Assembly: GCA_947258495.1 (NCBI GenBank)
Contig: CAMYIN010000103.1
Coordinates: 1 to 40,155 of the forward strand
Length of the DNA: 40,155 nt
From: an uncultured Gammaproteobacteria bacterium
GTDB taxonomy: Bacteria; Pseudomonadota; Gammaproteobacteria; Arenicellales; JAANXG01
Direction of reading: 5' to 3'
Shown: piece after piece, positions 33,570 to 40,155 of the stretch
How positions within the stretch are numbered: position 1 is the first letter of the stretch
Layout: every line of letters starts with the position of its first letter
Translations under genes and position numbers: made by a program
The notes under the pieces: generated by a model
Databases searched by the model: none
What the model saw: only the letters and a program-made list of their open reading frames with translations
Told to the model about the DNA's origin: nothing

Positions 33570-34406
33570 TCAGCTGCCGATGCACAGCGGCGCGGCCAGT
33601 TTCCGCAAAGCGGCAATGACGCTGAGCGCGACGATCTTTCCGGTGCGGGGATTCTCCTCGGAGGGGACGTTTTCGATTTTCAGTTCCATGCGCGCGCTGT
33701 CGGCTTCGACGACGATATGATGCGTGTTGCGCGTCACCGTCGGGTCGGCCCAGATTTCCAGTTGCGTTTGATCGGGACCTATGCCGGCGAGACCCAATGC
33801 GGCGGCGACGTTGACGTTGGCGGGAAAACACCGCGCCCCATCGCGCGCGCTGCCGGCGAACAGCCGCAGCGGTTGCTGCAGACCTTCGAGATCGATGCCG
33901 TGCTCGGTCAGGTACGATGCGCCCGCGAACCCCGCCGGCGGTTTGCGGGTCACCATGCGCACGGATTCAATTCGACCCTCGGCCGCCGCCTGCACTGCAT
34001 CGAGTCCCAGCAGGGCCCCGCTGGGAATCACGATCCGCGCCCCACGGACCCGCGCAAGCTCCACCAGGTCCCAGTGTTCCAGCAGCGCCCCGACGCTGAT
34101 CGGCACGAGTACTTTCCCGCTCTCCACCACCGGTCTCGCCGCCTCGCGGAACACCGCTGCGGGAACGCATTCGACGACGACGTCGGCGGCTTGGGCCAGT
34201 TCCGCGAGCGGCAGCACCGGCACCGATATCGGGATCGTGCGCAGTCGATCCCGAGCGCGCGCCACGTCCCGGGCCGACACCGCGGTCAGGGACAGGCCCT
34301 CGATGCCCGCGGCGAGGCCCGTCGCCACGCGCCCTCCGACGGCGCCGATTCCCGCAATCGCCACCCTCAGCGGTTCGCCCGGTATACGCACGGAACGCAT
34401 GCTCAT
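33570..34406 (-). CDS. Aspartate dehydrogenase-like protein (NadX/DUF108 family)
   Basis: A 278-residue cytoplasmic oxidoreductase. The Rossmann loop is VAIAGIGAVGGRVATGL (residues ~14-30), the 'DVVVECVPAAVFREAARPVVESGKVLVPISVGAL' segment is the usual aspartate-dehydrogenase strand series, and IVIPSGALLGLDAVQAAAEGRI plus NTHHIVVEADSARMELKIEN close the fold (the HH pair holds the active-site His). It probably converts L-aspartate to iminosuccinate/oxaloacetate with NAD(P)+, or works on a related amino acid. The start ATG overlaps the stop of the GhrA-like gene by one base (TGATG), so the two are coupled. A TTG directly before the ATG is not needed. Confidence 0.85.
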   Translation of the reverse strand: MSMRSVRIPGEPLRVAIAGIGAVGGRVATGLAAGIEGLSLTAVSARDVARARDRLRTIPISVPVLPLAELAQAADVVVECVPAAVFREAARPVVESGKVLVPISVGALLEHWDLVELARVRGARIVIPSGALLGLDAVQAAAEGRIESVRMVTRKPPAGFAGASYLTEHGIDLEGLQQPLRLFAGSARDGARCFPANVNVAAALGLAGIGPDQTQLEIWADPTVTRNTHHIVVEADSARMELKIENVPSEENPRTGKIVALSVIAALRKLAAPLCIGS

Positions 34407-35338
34407 CAATAGCCCTTTGCCGCATCCACCACCCCGACCAGCGGCTCCCCGCGCCGCTGGCGGCGGACGTTGTCGACGACGTGCGAGGCGGCGGTGTCGG
34501 GGTTGGTCAGGCTTGCAATATGCGGGGTGAGCGTCACCCGCGGGTGGCTCCAGAACGGGTGCGACGCGGGCAACGGCTCGTGCTCGAACACGTCCAGCAC
34601 GGCGCCCGCGAGGTCACCGGCATCCAGCGCCGCGAGGAGATCGTTGTCCACCACGTGGCCGCCGCGCGCGGCGTTGACGACGCAGGCCCCGCGCGGCAGG
34701 GCGGCGAGGGTGTCGCGATTGATGATTCCGGTGGTATCCGCGGTAAGCGGCAACAGGCACACGAGCACCCGGAGGTCGCGCAGGAACGCTTTCAGTTGCG
34801 CCTTACCGTGGTAACAACGGATGTCCGACCTCGATTTGGGGCCGCGGCTCCAGCCGGAAACCGGAAATCCCAGGGCGTGAAATTTCTCCGCGGCGTCCCC
34901 GCCCAGCACCCCGAGGCCCATGATGCCGATGCGGCAATCCCGGGCTTCGGTCTGCGGCATCGGCCGCCATACACGGGCGCGTTGCTGGCTCTCGTATTCG
35001 GACATGCGACGATGGAATCGGAGCACGTGATACATCAGGTACTCGCTCATACCCTGCGTCAGCGCCGCATCGAGCATGCGCACCGTGGGCACGTCCCGCG
35101 GCAGCCCCTCCTGCGGCAGCAAGTGGTCCACGCCGGCGCCGAGGGAAAACACGATTTTCAGGTTCGGCAGCGTGCGCAGCATGTCGCCGATCTCTCCCCA
35201 CACCAGCGCGTACTCCACCTTCTCGGTATTTCCGCACTCGGGCCAGACGCAGACCTCGAGGTCGGGCATCTTCGCTTCCAGGGCCCGCTTCCAGCGAAGC
35301 GGGTCGTCGATTGCGCTTTTGAACAACAAGGTCGGCAT
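34406..35338 (-). CDS. Glyoxylate/hydroxypyruvate reductase A-like 2-hydroxyacid dehydrogenase
   Basis: A 310-residue cytoplasmic D-2-hydroxyacid dehydrogenase. The nucleotide-binding loop is GIMGLGVLGGDAAEKFHALG (~136-155). The catalytic Arg lies in NAARGGHVVD (~221-230), the Glu in VFEHEPLP (~249-256) and the His in TPHIASLT (~271-278). The N-terminal part (VFSLGAGVDHLL, TVRMLDAALTQGMSEYLMYHVLRFHRRM) is typical of GhrA. It reduces glyoxylate or hydroxypyruvate with NADPH, but other 2-oxoacids are possible. The ATG at 35338 begins MPTLLFKSA, the usual first strand. It overlaps the aspartate-dehydrogenase-like gene. The pair is followed by the GGT and transporter genes, which hints at a shared pathway. 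Confidence 0.88.
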   Translation of the reverse strand: MPTLLFKSAIDDPLRWKRALEAKMPDLEVCVWPECGNTEKVEYALVWGEIGDMLRTLPNLKIVFSLGAGVDHLLPQEGLPRDVPTVRMLDAALTQGMSEYLMYHVLRFHRRMSEYESQQRARVWRPMPQTEARDCRIGIMGLGVLGGDAAEKFHALGFPVSGWSRGPKSRSDIRCYHGKAQLKAFLRDLRVLVCLLPLTADTTGIINRDTLAALPRGACVVNAARGGHVVDNDLLAALDAGDLAGAVLDVFEHEPLPASHPFWSHPRVTLTPHIASLTNPDTAASHVVDNVRRQRRGEPLVGVVDAAKGY

Positions 35339-35413
35339 TGCTGAAGTGCGGGATACGGACGCCCGGTGCGCGCTGTTCACGCTTTCCGGCCTACGCCTTT
35401 GCCCCAGGTGTGT

Positions 35414-37018
35414 TTATAAATCGGCGAAGAAGTCGTTACCCTTGTCATCGATGATGATGAACGCGGGAAAGTTTTTCACACGGATCATGCGGATCGCCTC
35501 CATGCCCAGGTCCTCGAAATCGACGACCTGCACATCTTCGATATTGTCGCGCGCCAGAATCGCCGCAGGACCTCCGATGGATCCGAGATAGAACCCGCCG
35601 TGCTTGCGGCACGCCTCGCGCACCTGGGGCGAACGGTTGCCTTTCGCCAGCATGACCATGGATCCGCCGTGGGATTGAAACCGATCGACGTAACCGTCCA
35701 TGCGCCCCGCGGTGGTGGGACCGAAGCTCCCCGACGGCATGCCCTCCGGCGTCTTGGCCGGCCCGGCGTAATAGATGGGGTGGTTCTGGAAATACGCCGG
35801 CATGGCCTCTCCCCGGTCGAGACGTTGCTTGATCCTGGCGTGGGCGATGTCGCGGGCGACGATCAAGGTGCCGGTGAGGCTCAATCGGGTGCGGAGCGGG
35901 AAACGGCTCAAGGTCCGCAACGTCTCCGCCATCGGCCGGTCCAGATCGATGCCGACCGGCGGCGCCGTCTCGGGGGCCAGTTGCGGCATGTACCGCTCCG
36001 GATGGTGTTCGAGTTGCTCGAGGAAGAGCCCGTCGCGGGTGATCTTGGCCTTGATGTTGCGGTCCGCGCTGCAGCTCACGCCGAGCCCCACCGGACACGA
36101 CGCCGCGTGCCGGGGCAGACGAATCACGCGCACGTCGTGGGCGAGGTATTTGCCCCCGAACTGGGCGCCGATGCCGGTATCGCGCGCGATCTGCAATACT
36201 CTTTGCTCCCATTCCAGGTCGCGAAAGGCGCGGCCGAGTTCGCTGCCGCTTTGCGGCAGATTGTCGAGGTAGCCGCAGGACGCCAGTTTCACCATCTTCA
36301 TGGTGGTTTCGGCGCTGGTACCGCCGATGACCAGGGCGATATGATACGGCGGGCACGCCGCCGTTCCCAACGCGCGCAACTTTTGGGTGATAAAGCCCAC
36401 CAGGGATTCCTCGTTGAGCAGGCTCTTGGTCTCCTGAAACAACTGCGACTTGTTGGCCGAGCCCCCGCCCTTGGCGATGAAAAGAAACGCGTACTCGTCG
36501 CCCTCGGTGGCCATGATGTCGATCTGCGCAGGCAGATTCGTGGCCGTGTTCTTCTCCTCGGTCATGGTCAGCGGTGCGACCTGCGAGTAGCGGAGGTTTT
36601 TCTCCTGAAAGGTGTCGAAGATCCCCTGGGTCAACGCCTCTTCGTCGTTGCCTCCGGTCCACACCTGTTGCCCTTTCTTACCTGTGACGATGGCGGTGCC
36701 GGTGTCCTGGCACGACGGCAACACCCCGGCCGCCGCCACGCAGGCGTTCTGCAACAGCGTATACAAGACGAACTTATCGTTGTCCGTCGCCTCCGGGTCG
36801 TCGAGGGCTCGGGCGAGCTGCTTCAGGTGGGCAGCCCGCAAATAAAAGGAGACATCCGAAAACGCCTCGCGCGCGAGAACACGCAGCCCCTCGGGATCGA
36901 CCTTGAGAACGCGCCGACCTTCGAACTCGCCTTCGGAGACGTAGTCGTCGGTCAGCTTGCGATAATCGGTACAATCACTGCCGTACTGCAACGTCTGTTC
37001 AAATCGGAAGCCCGCCAT
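35414..37018 (-). CDS. Class I fumarate hydratase (iron-sulfur)
   Basis: A 534-residue cytoplasmic [4Fe-4S] enzyme that converts fumarate and malate. The three cluster cysteines can be placed at C103 ([10 protein letters not shown]), C222 ([10 protein letters not shown]) and C316 (GVSCSADRN), each just two positions before the cysteines of E. coli FumA, and the total length is close to FumA's 548. The C-terminal beta domain is present ([26 protein letters not shown]). The gene is fused in the normal single-chain manner, not split into alpha and beta chains. It begins 23 bases after the malic-enzyme gene and is surely in its operon. Oxygen sensitivity is expected from the family. Confidence 0.96.
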   Translation of the reverse strand: MAGFRFEQTLQYGSDCTDYRKLTDDYVSEGEFEGRRVLKVDPEGLRVLAREAFSDVSFYLRAAHLKQLARALDDPEATDNDKFVLYTLLQNACVAAAGVLPSCQDTGTAIVTGKKGQQVWTGGNDEEALTQGIFDTFQEKNLRYSQVAPLTMTEEKNTATNLPAQIDIMATEGDEYAFLFIAKGGGSANKSQLFQETKSLLNEESLVGFITQKLRALGTAACPPYHIALVIGGTSAETTMKMVKLASCGYLDNLPQSGSELGRAFRDLEWEQRVLQIARDTGIGAQFGGKYLAHDVRVIRLPRHAASCPVGLGVSCSADRNIKAKITRDGLFLEQLEHHPERYMPQLAPETAPPVGIDLDRPMAETLRTLSRFPLRTRLSLTGTLIVARDIAHARIKQRLDRGEAMPAYFQNHPIYYAGPAKTPEGMPSGSFGPTTAGRMDGYVDRFQSHGGSMVMLAKGNRSPQVREACRKHGGFYLGSIGGPAAILARDNIEDVQVVDFEDLGMEAIRMIRVKNFPAFIIIDDKGNDFFADL

Positions 37019-37041
37019 TGCTCTCTCAGCTCATTATCGGA

Positions 37042-38694
37042 TCACGCGTAACTGCGGTAGTTCGGTTGGTACATCTGCGACTGAATGTACCCGAGCACGT
37101 CTTGGGGGCGGCGCTCGGTCGCAAGATCGTTTTTCCAGGCGACCTCGGCGACCGCGGCGGCGATGTGGGCCGAGACCTCGCGGATCTTGGAAAACGGCGG
37201 GTACACGCGCCCCACCTCGAGATCGTGTTTCGTCACCCGCTCGGCGAGCGCCTTTGCGGCCTCGGAAAACATTTCGTCGGTTACCAGTCGCGCTCCGGAG
37301 ACGACGACCCCCAAACCGACGCCGGGAAAGATATAAGCGTTATTGCCCTGGCCCGGCACGAACGTCTTGTCTCCGTGGATCACGGTACCGAAGGGACTGC
37401 CGCTGGCAAACACCGCGCGGCCTTCGGTCCAGTGGTACGCCTGTTCGGCGGTACACTCGGACTTCGAAGTGGGATTGGAGAGCGCGAACACGATTGGTCG
37501 CGGATTGACCCGCGCCATGGCTTCGAGCACGTCGCGCGTAAAGGTCGCGGGCTGGCCGCTGACACCAACGATGGCGGTGGGGCGCAGCTCCGCGACGGCT
37601 TCAAGAAAATCCGTCACCGGAGGATGTTCATGGGCATACGGGCGTTTGTGTTCCACCAGATCGGTGCGGGTACGCGCTACCAGGCCCCGGGAATCGAAAA
37701 ACCAGCATCGGGCGCGCGCCGCGTCCTCGGAAAAACCCTGCTCGCGCAGGGCCGCAACGATCATGTCGCCGATACCGATGCCGGCCTCGCCCGCGCCGAG
37801 GAACAGCACGGTCTGATCGGCGATGGTCCCTCCGGCGATACGCGGCGCGGCGTACAGACCGGCGAGCGCCACCGCCCCGGTGCCCTGAATGTCGTCGTCG
37901 AAGATGCAGACACGATCGCGGTAGGCGTGCAGGATTCTGAACGCGTTGTGGTTCGCGAAATCTTCGAGCTGCAGCAAGGCGCGGGGAAACACTTCCCGCA
38001 CCGCGTTGACGAACTCGTCGATGAAATCCGAGTATTCGGCTCCGCGCAGCCGGCGGCGCCGGAGACCGATGTACAGCGGATCTTCCAGCAGGGCTTTGTT
38101 TTCCGTTCCCACGTCCAGGGTGACGGGCAGGCAATGATCCGGGTGCACGCCGCCGCAGGCGGTGTACAGGGCCAGCTTACCCACCGGAATGCCCATACCG
38201 TCGGCACCGAGATCGCCGAGGCCCAGGATTCGCTCACCGTCGGTGACAACGATGATGCGCACGTCGGCGCGCGGCCAGTTTCGCAGGATGTCTGCGATAT
38301 ACCCGCGGTCCTCGGCGGTAACGAACAGACCGCGAGGACGGCTGAAGATGTGCCCGTAGCGTTCGCAGGCCTCGCCCACGGTCGGCGTGTAGATGATGGG
38401 CATGGTCTCTTCCAAGTGATCCATGACCACCCGGTAGAACAAGGTTTCGTTGCGCACCTGGAGCATCATGATATTGATGTATTGCTCAAGAGGAGTCGGT
38501 TTGCGCCGAAAGTTTTCCATCACCCGGGTGACCTGCTCTTCGATGGAGTGCACCCGCGGGGGCAACAATCCGCGCAACCTCAACGCGTCCCTCTCCGCTT
38601 CGCCGAACGCGGTGCCCTTATTCAAAACCGGATCGTTGAGAAGGTCGGCGCCCCGGGGGAAGCCGCTCGTTGCGGGGTCGGTTTGTTTGGGCAT
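37042..38694 (-). CDS. NAD-dependent malic enzyme (SfcA/MaeA-like)
   Basis: A 550-residue cytoplasmic enzyme of the long malic-enzyme type, which decarboxylates malate to pyruvate. GTAFGEAERDALRLRGLLPP (~27-46, in part), IIYTPTVGEACERYG (~100-114, with the catalytic Tyr), PLYIGLRRRRL, EDFANHNAF (metal ligands), IFDDDIQGTGAVALAGL (~240-256) and VLFLGAGEAGIGIGDMI (the NAD(P) loop) are all seen. The ATG at 38694 has GGAG before it and begins a family-like N-terminus; the frame remains open to 38799. It leads the malic enzyme-fumarase operon. Together these link fumarate, malate and pyruvate. Confidence 0.95.
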   Translation of the reverse strand: MPKQTDPATSGFPRGADLLNDPVLNKGTAFGEAERDALRLRGLLPPRVHSIEEQVTRVMENFRRKPTPLEQYINIMMLQVRNETLFYRVVMDHLEETMPIIYTPTVGEACERYGHIFSRPRGLFVTAEDRGYIADILRNWPRADVRIIVVTDGERILGLGDLGADGMGIPVGKLALYTACGGVHPDHCLPVTLDVGTENKALLEDPLYIGLRRRRLRGAEYSDFIDEFVNAVREVFPRALLQLEDFANHNAFRILHAYRDRVCIFDDDIQGTGAVALAGLYAAPRIAGGTIADQTVLFLGAGEAGIGIGDMIVAALREQGFSEDAARARCWFFDSRGLVARTRTDLVEHKRPYAHEHPPVTDFLEAVAELRPTAIVGVSGQPATFTRDVLEAMARVNPRPIVFALSNPTSKSECTAEQAYHWTEGRAVFASGSPFGTVIHGDKTFVPGQGNNAYIFPGVGLGVVVSGARLVTDEMFSEAAKALAERVTKHDLEVGRVYPPFSKIREVSAHIAAAVAEVAWKNDLATERRPQDVLGYIQSQMYQPNYRSYA

Positions 38695-38992
38695 CTTCGA
38701 TCCGGTACTCCGTCGGTGCGGTCTCCCCGCTGCGTGGACGCGTCGGCGGCGGCCTTGCACTGCCGGCGTGTCAATGCGGGGGACGGTTTGACGAAGCATA
38801 AAAGAACGGCGGCGCCCAACACAAATGGAACCGGCAATCCCGCGGAGAGAGGCGCCGCGTGCGCAAGATTCCGCGGCCCCGACCGCCGCAGCCCGGCCGC
38901 CAAACGTCGGTAATCCCCTGCCGCCGGCGAGAGGTCAGGAATTCCGGGGAGCGTCCGGCACGCGTGCCGGGTACTCGGCGCAGAACGCGTCA

Positions 38993-39550
38993 TCAGCCCT
39001 TGTTCGCGGCTGCGGTGTTGGCTTGGATGAATTCTTCGATCAGTTGCACCGGAACCGCGCCGATCTGCTTCGCCGCCAATTCGCCCGAGGGCGCGTACAC
39101 CAGGAAGGCGGGCGTCCCCGCCAGAAACGACCCCGTCAATTGCCGGTACAGTTCGGTCACCGCCGCCGGTTCCCCGATGAGACTCGGGAAATTCACCAGG
39201 TGGTTGTCGATGAACTGCTTCGCCTGTTCCAGGCGCGACTTCCCGTCCATGGAAATCCCGAGCACCGATGCGTCTTTGTCCTTGTGTGAGTCATGAAACG
39301 CCATGTATTCGGGCACTTCGGTGTTGCAGATATGGCAATCCGACGCCCAGATCATCACGATCAGCCACTTACCTGTCCCGGTAAACTCCTCCAAGCGGCG
39401 AACGCTTCCCTGGAAATCCTCGAGGACGACGCCCGTGGGCGCATGCGCGGCGCCCGCCGTATCCGATGCCGCGCCCGCGGCAACCGCGGCCGTCAACGAC
39501 GACATCCACGACAAGAAGATAATTGGAACAACCTTAAACAGTACTGTCAC
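38993..39550 (-). CDS. Thioredoxin-fold (TlpA-like) protein, exported
   Basis: About 185 residues from a GTG at 39550, with a signal peptide (VTVLFKVVPIIFLSWMSSLTAAVAAGA) and a thioredoxin fold. The redox motif is WASDCHICNTE, a CHIC-type CxxC. The later part shows the cis-Pro region GTPAFLVYAPSGEL. TlpA/ResA-like proteins reduce disulfides in the periplasm, for example in cytochrome maturation; the partner here is unknown. The TGISMDGKSRLEQAKQFI-type insert is like that of peroxiredoxin-like TlpA members. The frame is open to 39601 with an Arg-rich stretch that does not fit a signal peptide, which is why I prefer the GTG. Confidence 0.8.
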   Translation of the reverse strand: MTVLFKVVPIIFLSWMSSLTAAVAAGAASDTAGAAHAPTGVVLEDFQGSVRRLEEFTGTGKWLIVMIWASDCHICNTEVPEYMAFHDSHKDKDASVLGISMDGKSRLEQAKQFIDNHLVNFPSLIGEPAAVTELYRQLTGSFLAGTPAFLVYAPSGELAAKQIGAVPVQLIEEFIQANTAAANKG

Positions 39551-39839
39551 ACGGGACCTCGCTCGAGTCTGATGGCGATGGACGAAACGCATACAGCGCA
39601 CACGTCGCGCGCGCGTTCGGGGCCGGATTGCCGACGCTCAGCGGGTTAGACGCTGAAAAGTGTAAAATATTCCCTGGCCGAGCGGTCAAGCCGCGTTATG
39701 CACGCCGGCGGCGACAACAACAGCGGCCGATCTGTGTCCCAGTGAGGCCCCATCGATTGCCGATGCGACGGCGCATATCGAGGCGGACTCCCGGTTCCAT
39801 ACCCGGGGGCGGATATCCCTTGCGGCCGCGGATTACGCG

Positions 39840-40155
39840 ATGACTATGAGAACGCATCTGCTGGTCGATGTCGGCGGCACCCATACACGATGCGGTATCG
39901 CCAACGAACGGCGCGCACCCCGAGAACCCCGTGTTTTCGACAATCGCGCGTTTGCAGACCCCATCGCGTTGCTGCAACAGTATCTCGCCGAAGTCGGCGG
40001 CGCGGTTCCGCATGCGCTGACGGCGGCGGTGGCGGGGCCGGCCCGCGAAAACTCGATACGCCTGACTAACCTCGACTGGACACTCGACGGCACCCAGATC
40101 CGTTCGCAACTGGGCGTTGAACGCGTCGAGTTCATCAACGATTTTGCCGCGCTCG
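39840..40155 (+). CDS. glk: Glucokinase, 5' part
   Basis: The first 105 codons of a gene that runs out of the window. DVGGTHTRCGIA at residues 10-21 is the phosphate-1 loop of bacterial glucokinases (Glk family), followed by 'YLAEVGGAVPHALTAAVAGPA' and the VEFINDFAAL stretch near residue 96, which holds the catalytic Asp. The enzyme phosphorylates glucose with ATP in the cytoplasm. The start ATG at 39840 has no strong ribosome-binding site; a second ATG lies two codons later. The upstream region has TAAAAT at about 39663, but no convincing -35. Confidence 0.9.
   Translation, partial: MTMRTHLLVDVGGTHTRCGIANERRAPREPRVFDNRAFADPIALLQQYLAEVGGAVPHALTAAVAGPARENSIRLTNLDWTLDGTQIRSQLGVERVEFINDFAAL

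Noticed and set aside
37018-38913. A 631-codon plus-strand open frame over the malic-enzyme gene
   Set aside because: It is the antisense shadow of a well-matched malic enzyme in GC-rich DNA; its translation has no domain and is His/Arg/Gly-biased.
39670-39810. tRNA-like words (TGGCCGAGCGGTCAAG at about 39675 and a GGTTCCATACC near 39793)
   Set aside because: They resemble a class II tRNA D-arm and T-arm, but the distance of over 110 bases is too long, and no acceptor stem or anticodon arm can be folded.

Overview
The window is about 40 kb of GC-rich chromosomal DNA from a proteobacterium, most likely a gammaproteobacterium. This rests on the protein families: a PiT phosphate transporter paired with a DUF47 partner, ArfB, a class I iron-sulfur fumarase, a phasin, a TctABC transporter, a YbdK-type carboxylate-amine ligase and a DsrE-like protein. 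I see no rRNA, tRNA, insertion sequence, prophage or CRISPR array. The assignment is inference, because no marker RNA is present.

Layout, left: 1-270 is the 3' end of a diguanylate cyclase gene. After a long gene-poor stretch (271-1677) that holds only an FmdB-type zinc-ribbon gene and several hairpins come a small membrane protein, a saccharopine-dehydrogenase-like oxidoreductase, a DsrE-like protein and a small exported HELVH protein. A minus-strand block follows with a GYD-domain protein, metK and a CinA-type domain protein. Then come an exported M28 peptidase and a coupled SRPBCC/NDUFA9-like pair. A YeeE/YedE transporter overlaps by one base a small exported peptide with Gly-Gly-Tyr-Gly repeats. 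A DUF2237 protein and a His/Tyr-rich exported protein that carries a G9 tract close this part.

Layout, middle (12.9-27.3 kb): a PiT/DUF47 phosphate-uptake operon, a small conserved protein, and a phasin gene (polyhydroxyalkanoate granules) whose promoter is covered by two TGC-N3-GCA dyads. Next are a Na+/Ca2+-type exchanger, arfB, the carboxylate-amine ligase, a fumarylacetoacetate-hydrolase-fold enzyme with a quinone/enoyl-reductase-like enzyme, an exported intradiol dioxygenase, a GAF-GGDEF cyclase, a lytic transglycosylase, an ABC-2 exporter and a small outer-membrane barrel protein.

Layout, right (27.3-40.2 kb): a long minus-strand catabolic region. Reading with transcription it holds a TlpA-like thioredoxin, NAD-malic enzyme plus class I fumarase (C4 metabolism), a GhrA-like 2-hydroxyacid dehydrogenase coupled to an aspartate-dehydrogenase-like enzyme, and a gamma-glutamyltransferase-family enzyme. 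The series ends with a complete tripartite tricarboxylate transporter (binding protein, small and large membrane subunits) coupled by an ATGA overlap to a DHH phosphoesterase. The window ends inside a glucokinase gene on the plus strand.

The most interesting signals are the 35060-28314 dehydrogenase/GGT/TctCBA/DHH assembly with its 17-bp hairpin between tctC and tctB, the YeeE-GGYG peptide pair, the phasin operator-promoter, and the G9 tract behind a signal peptide.
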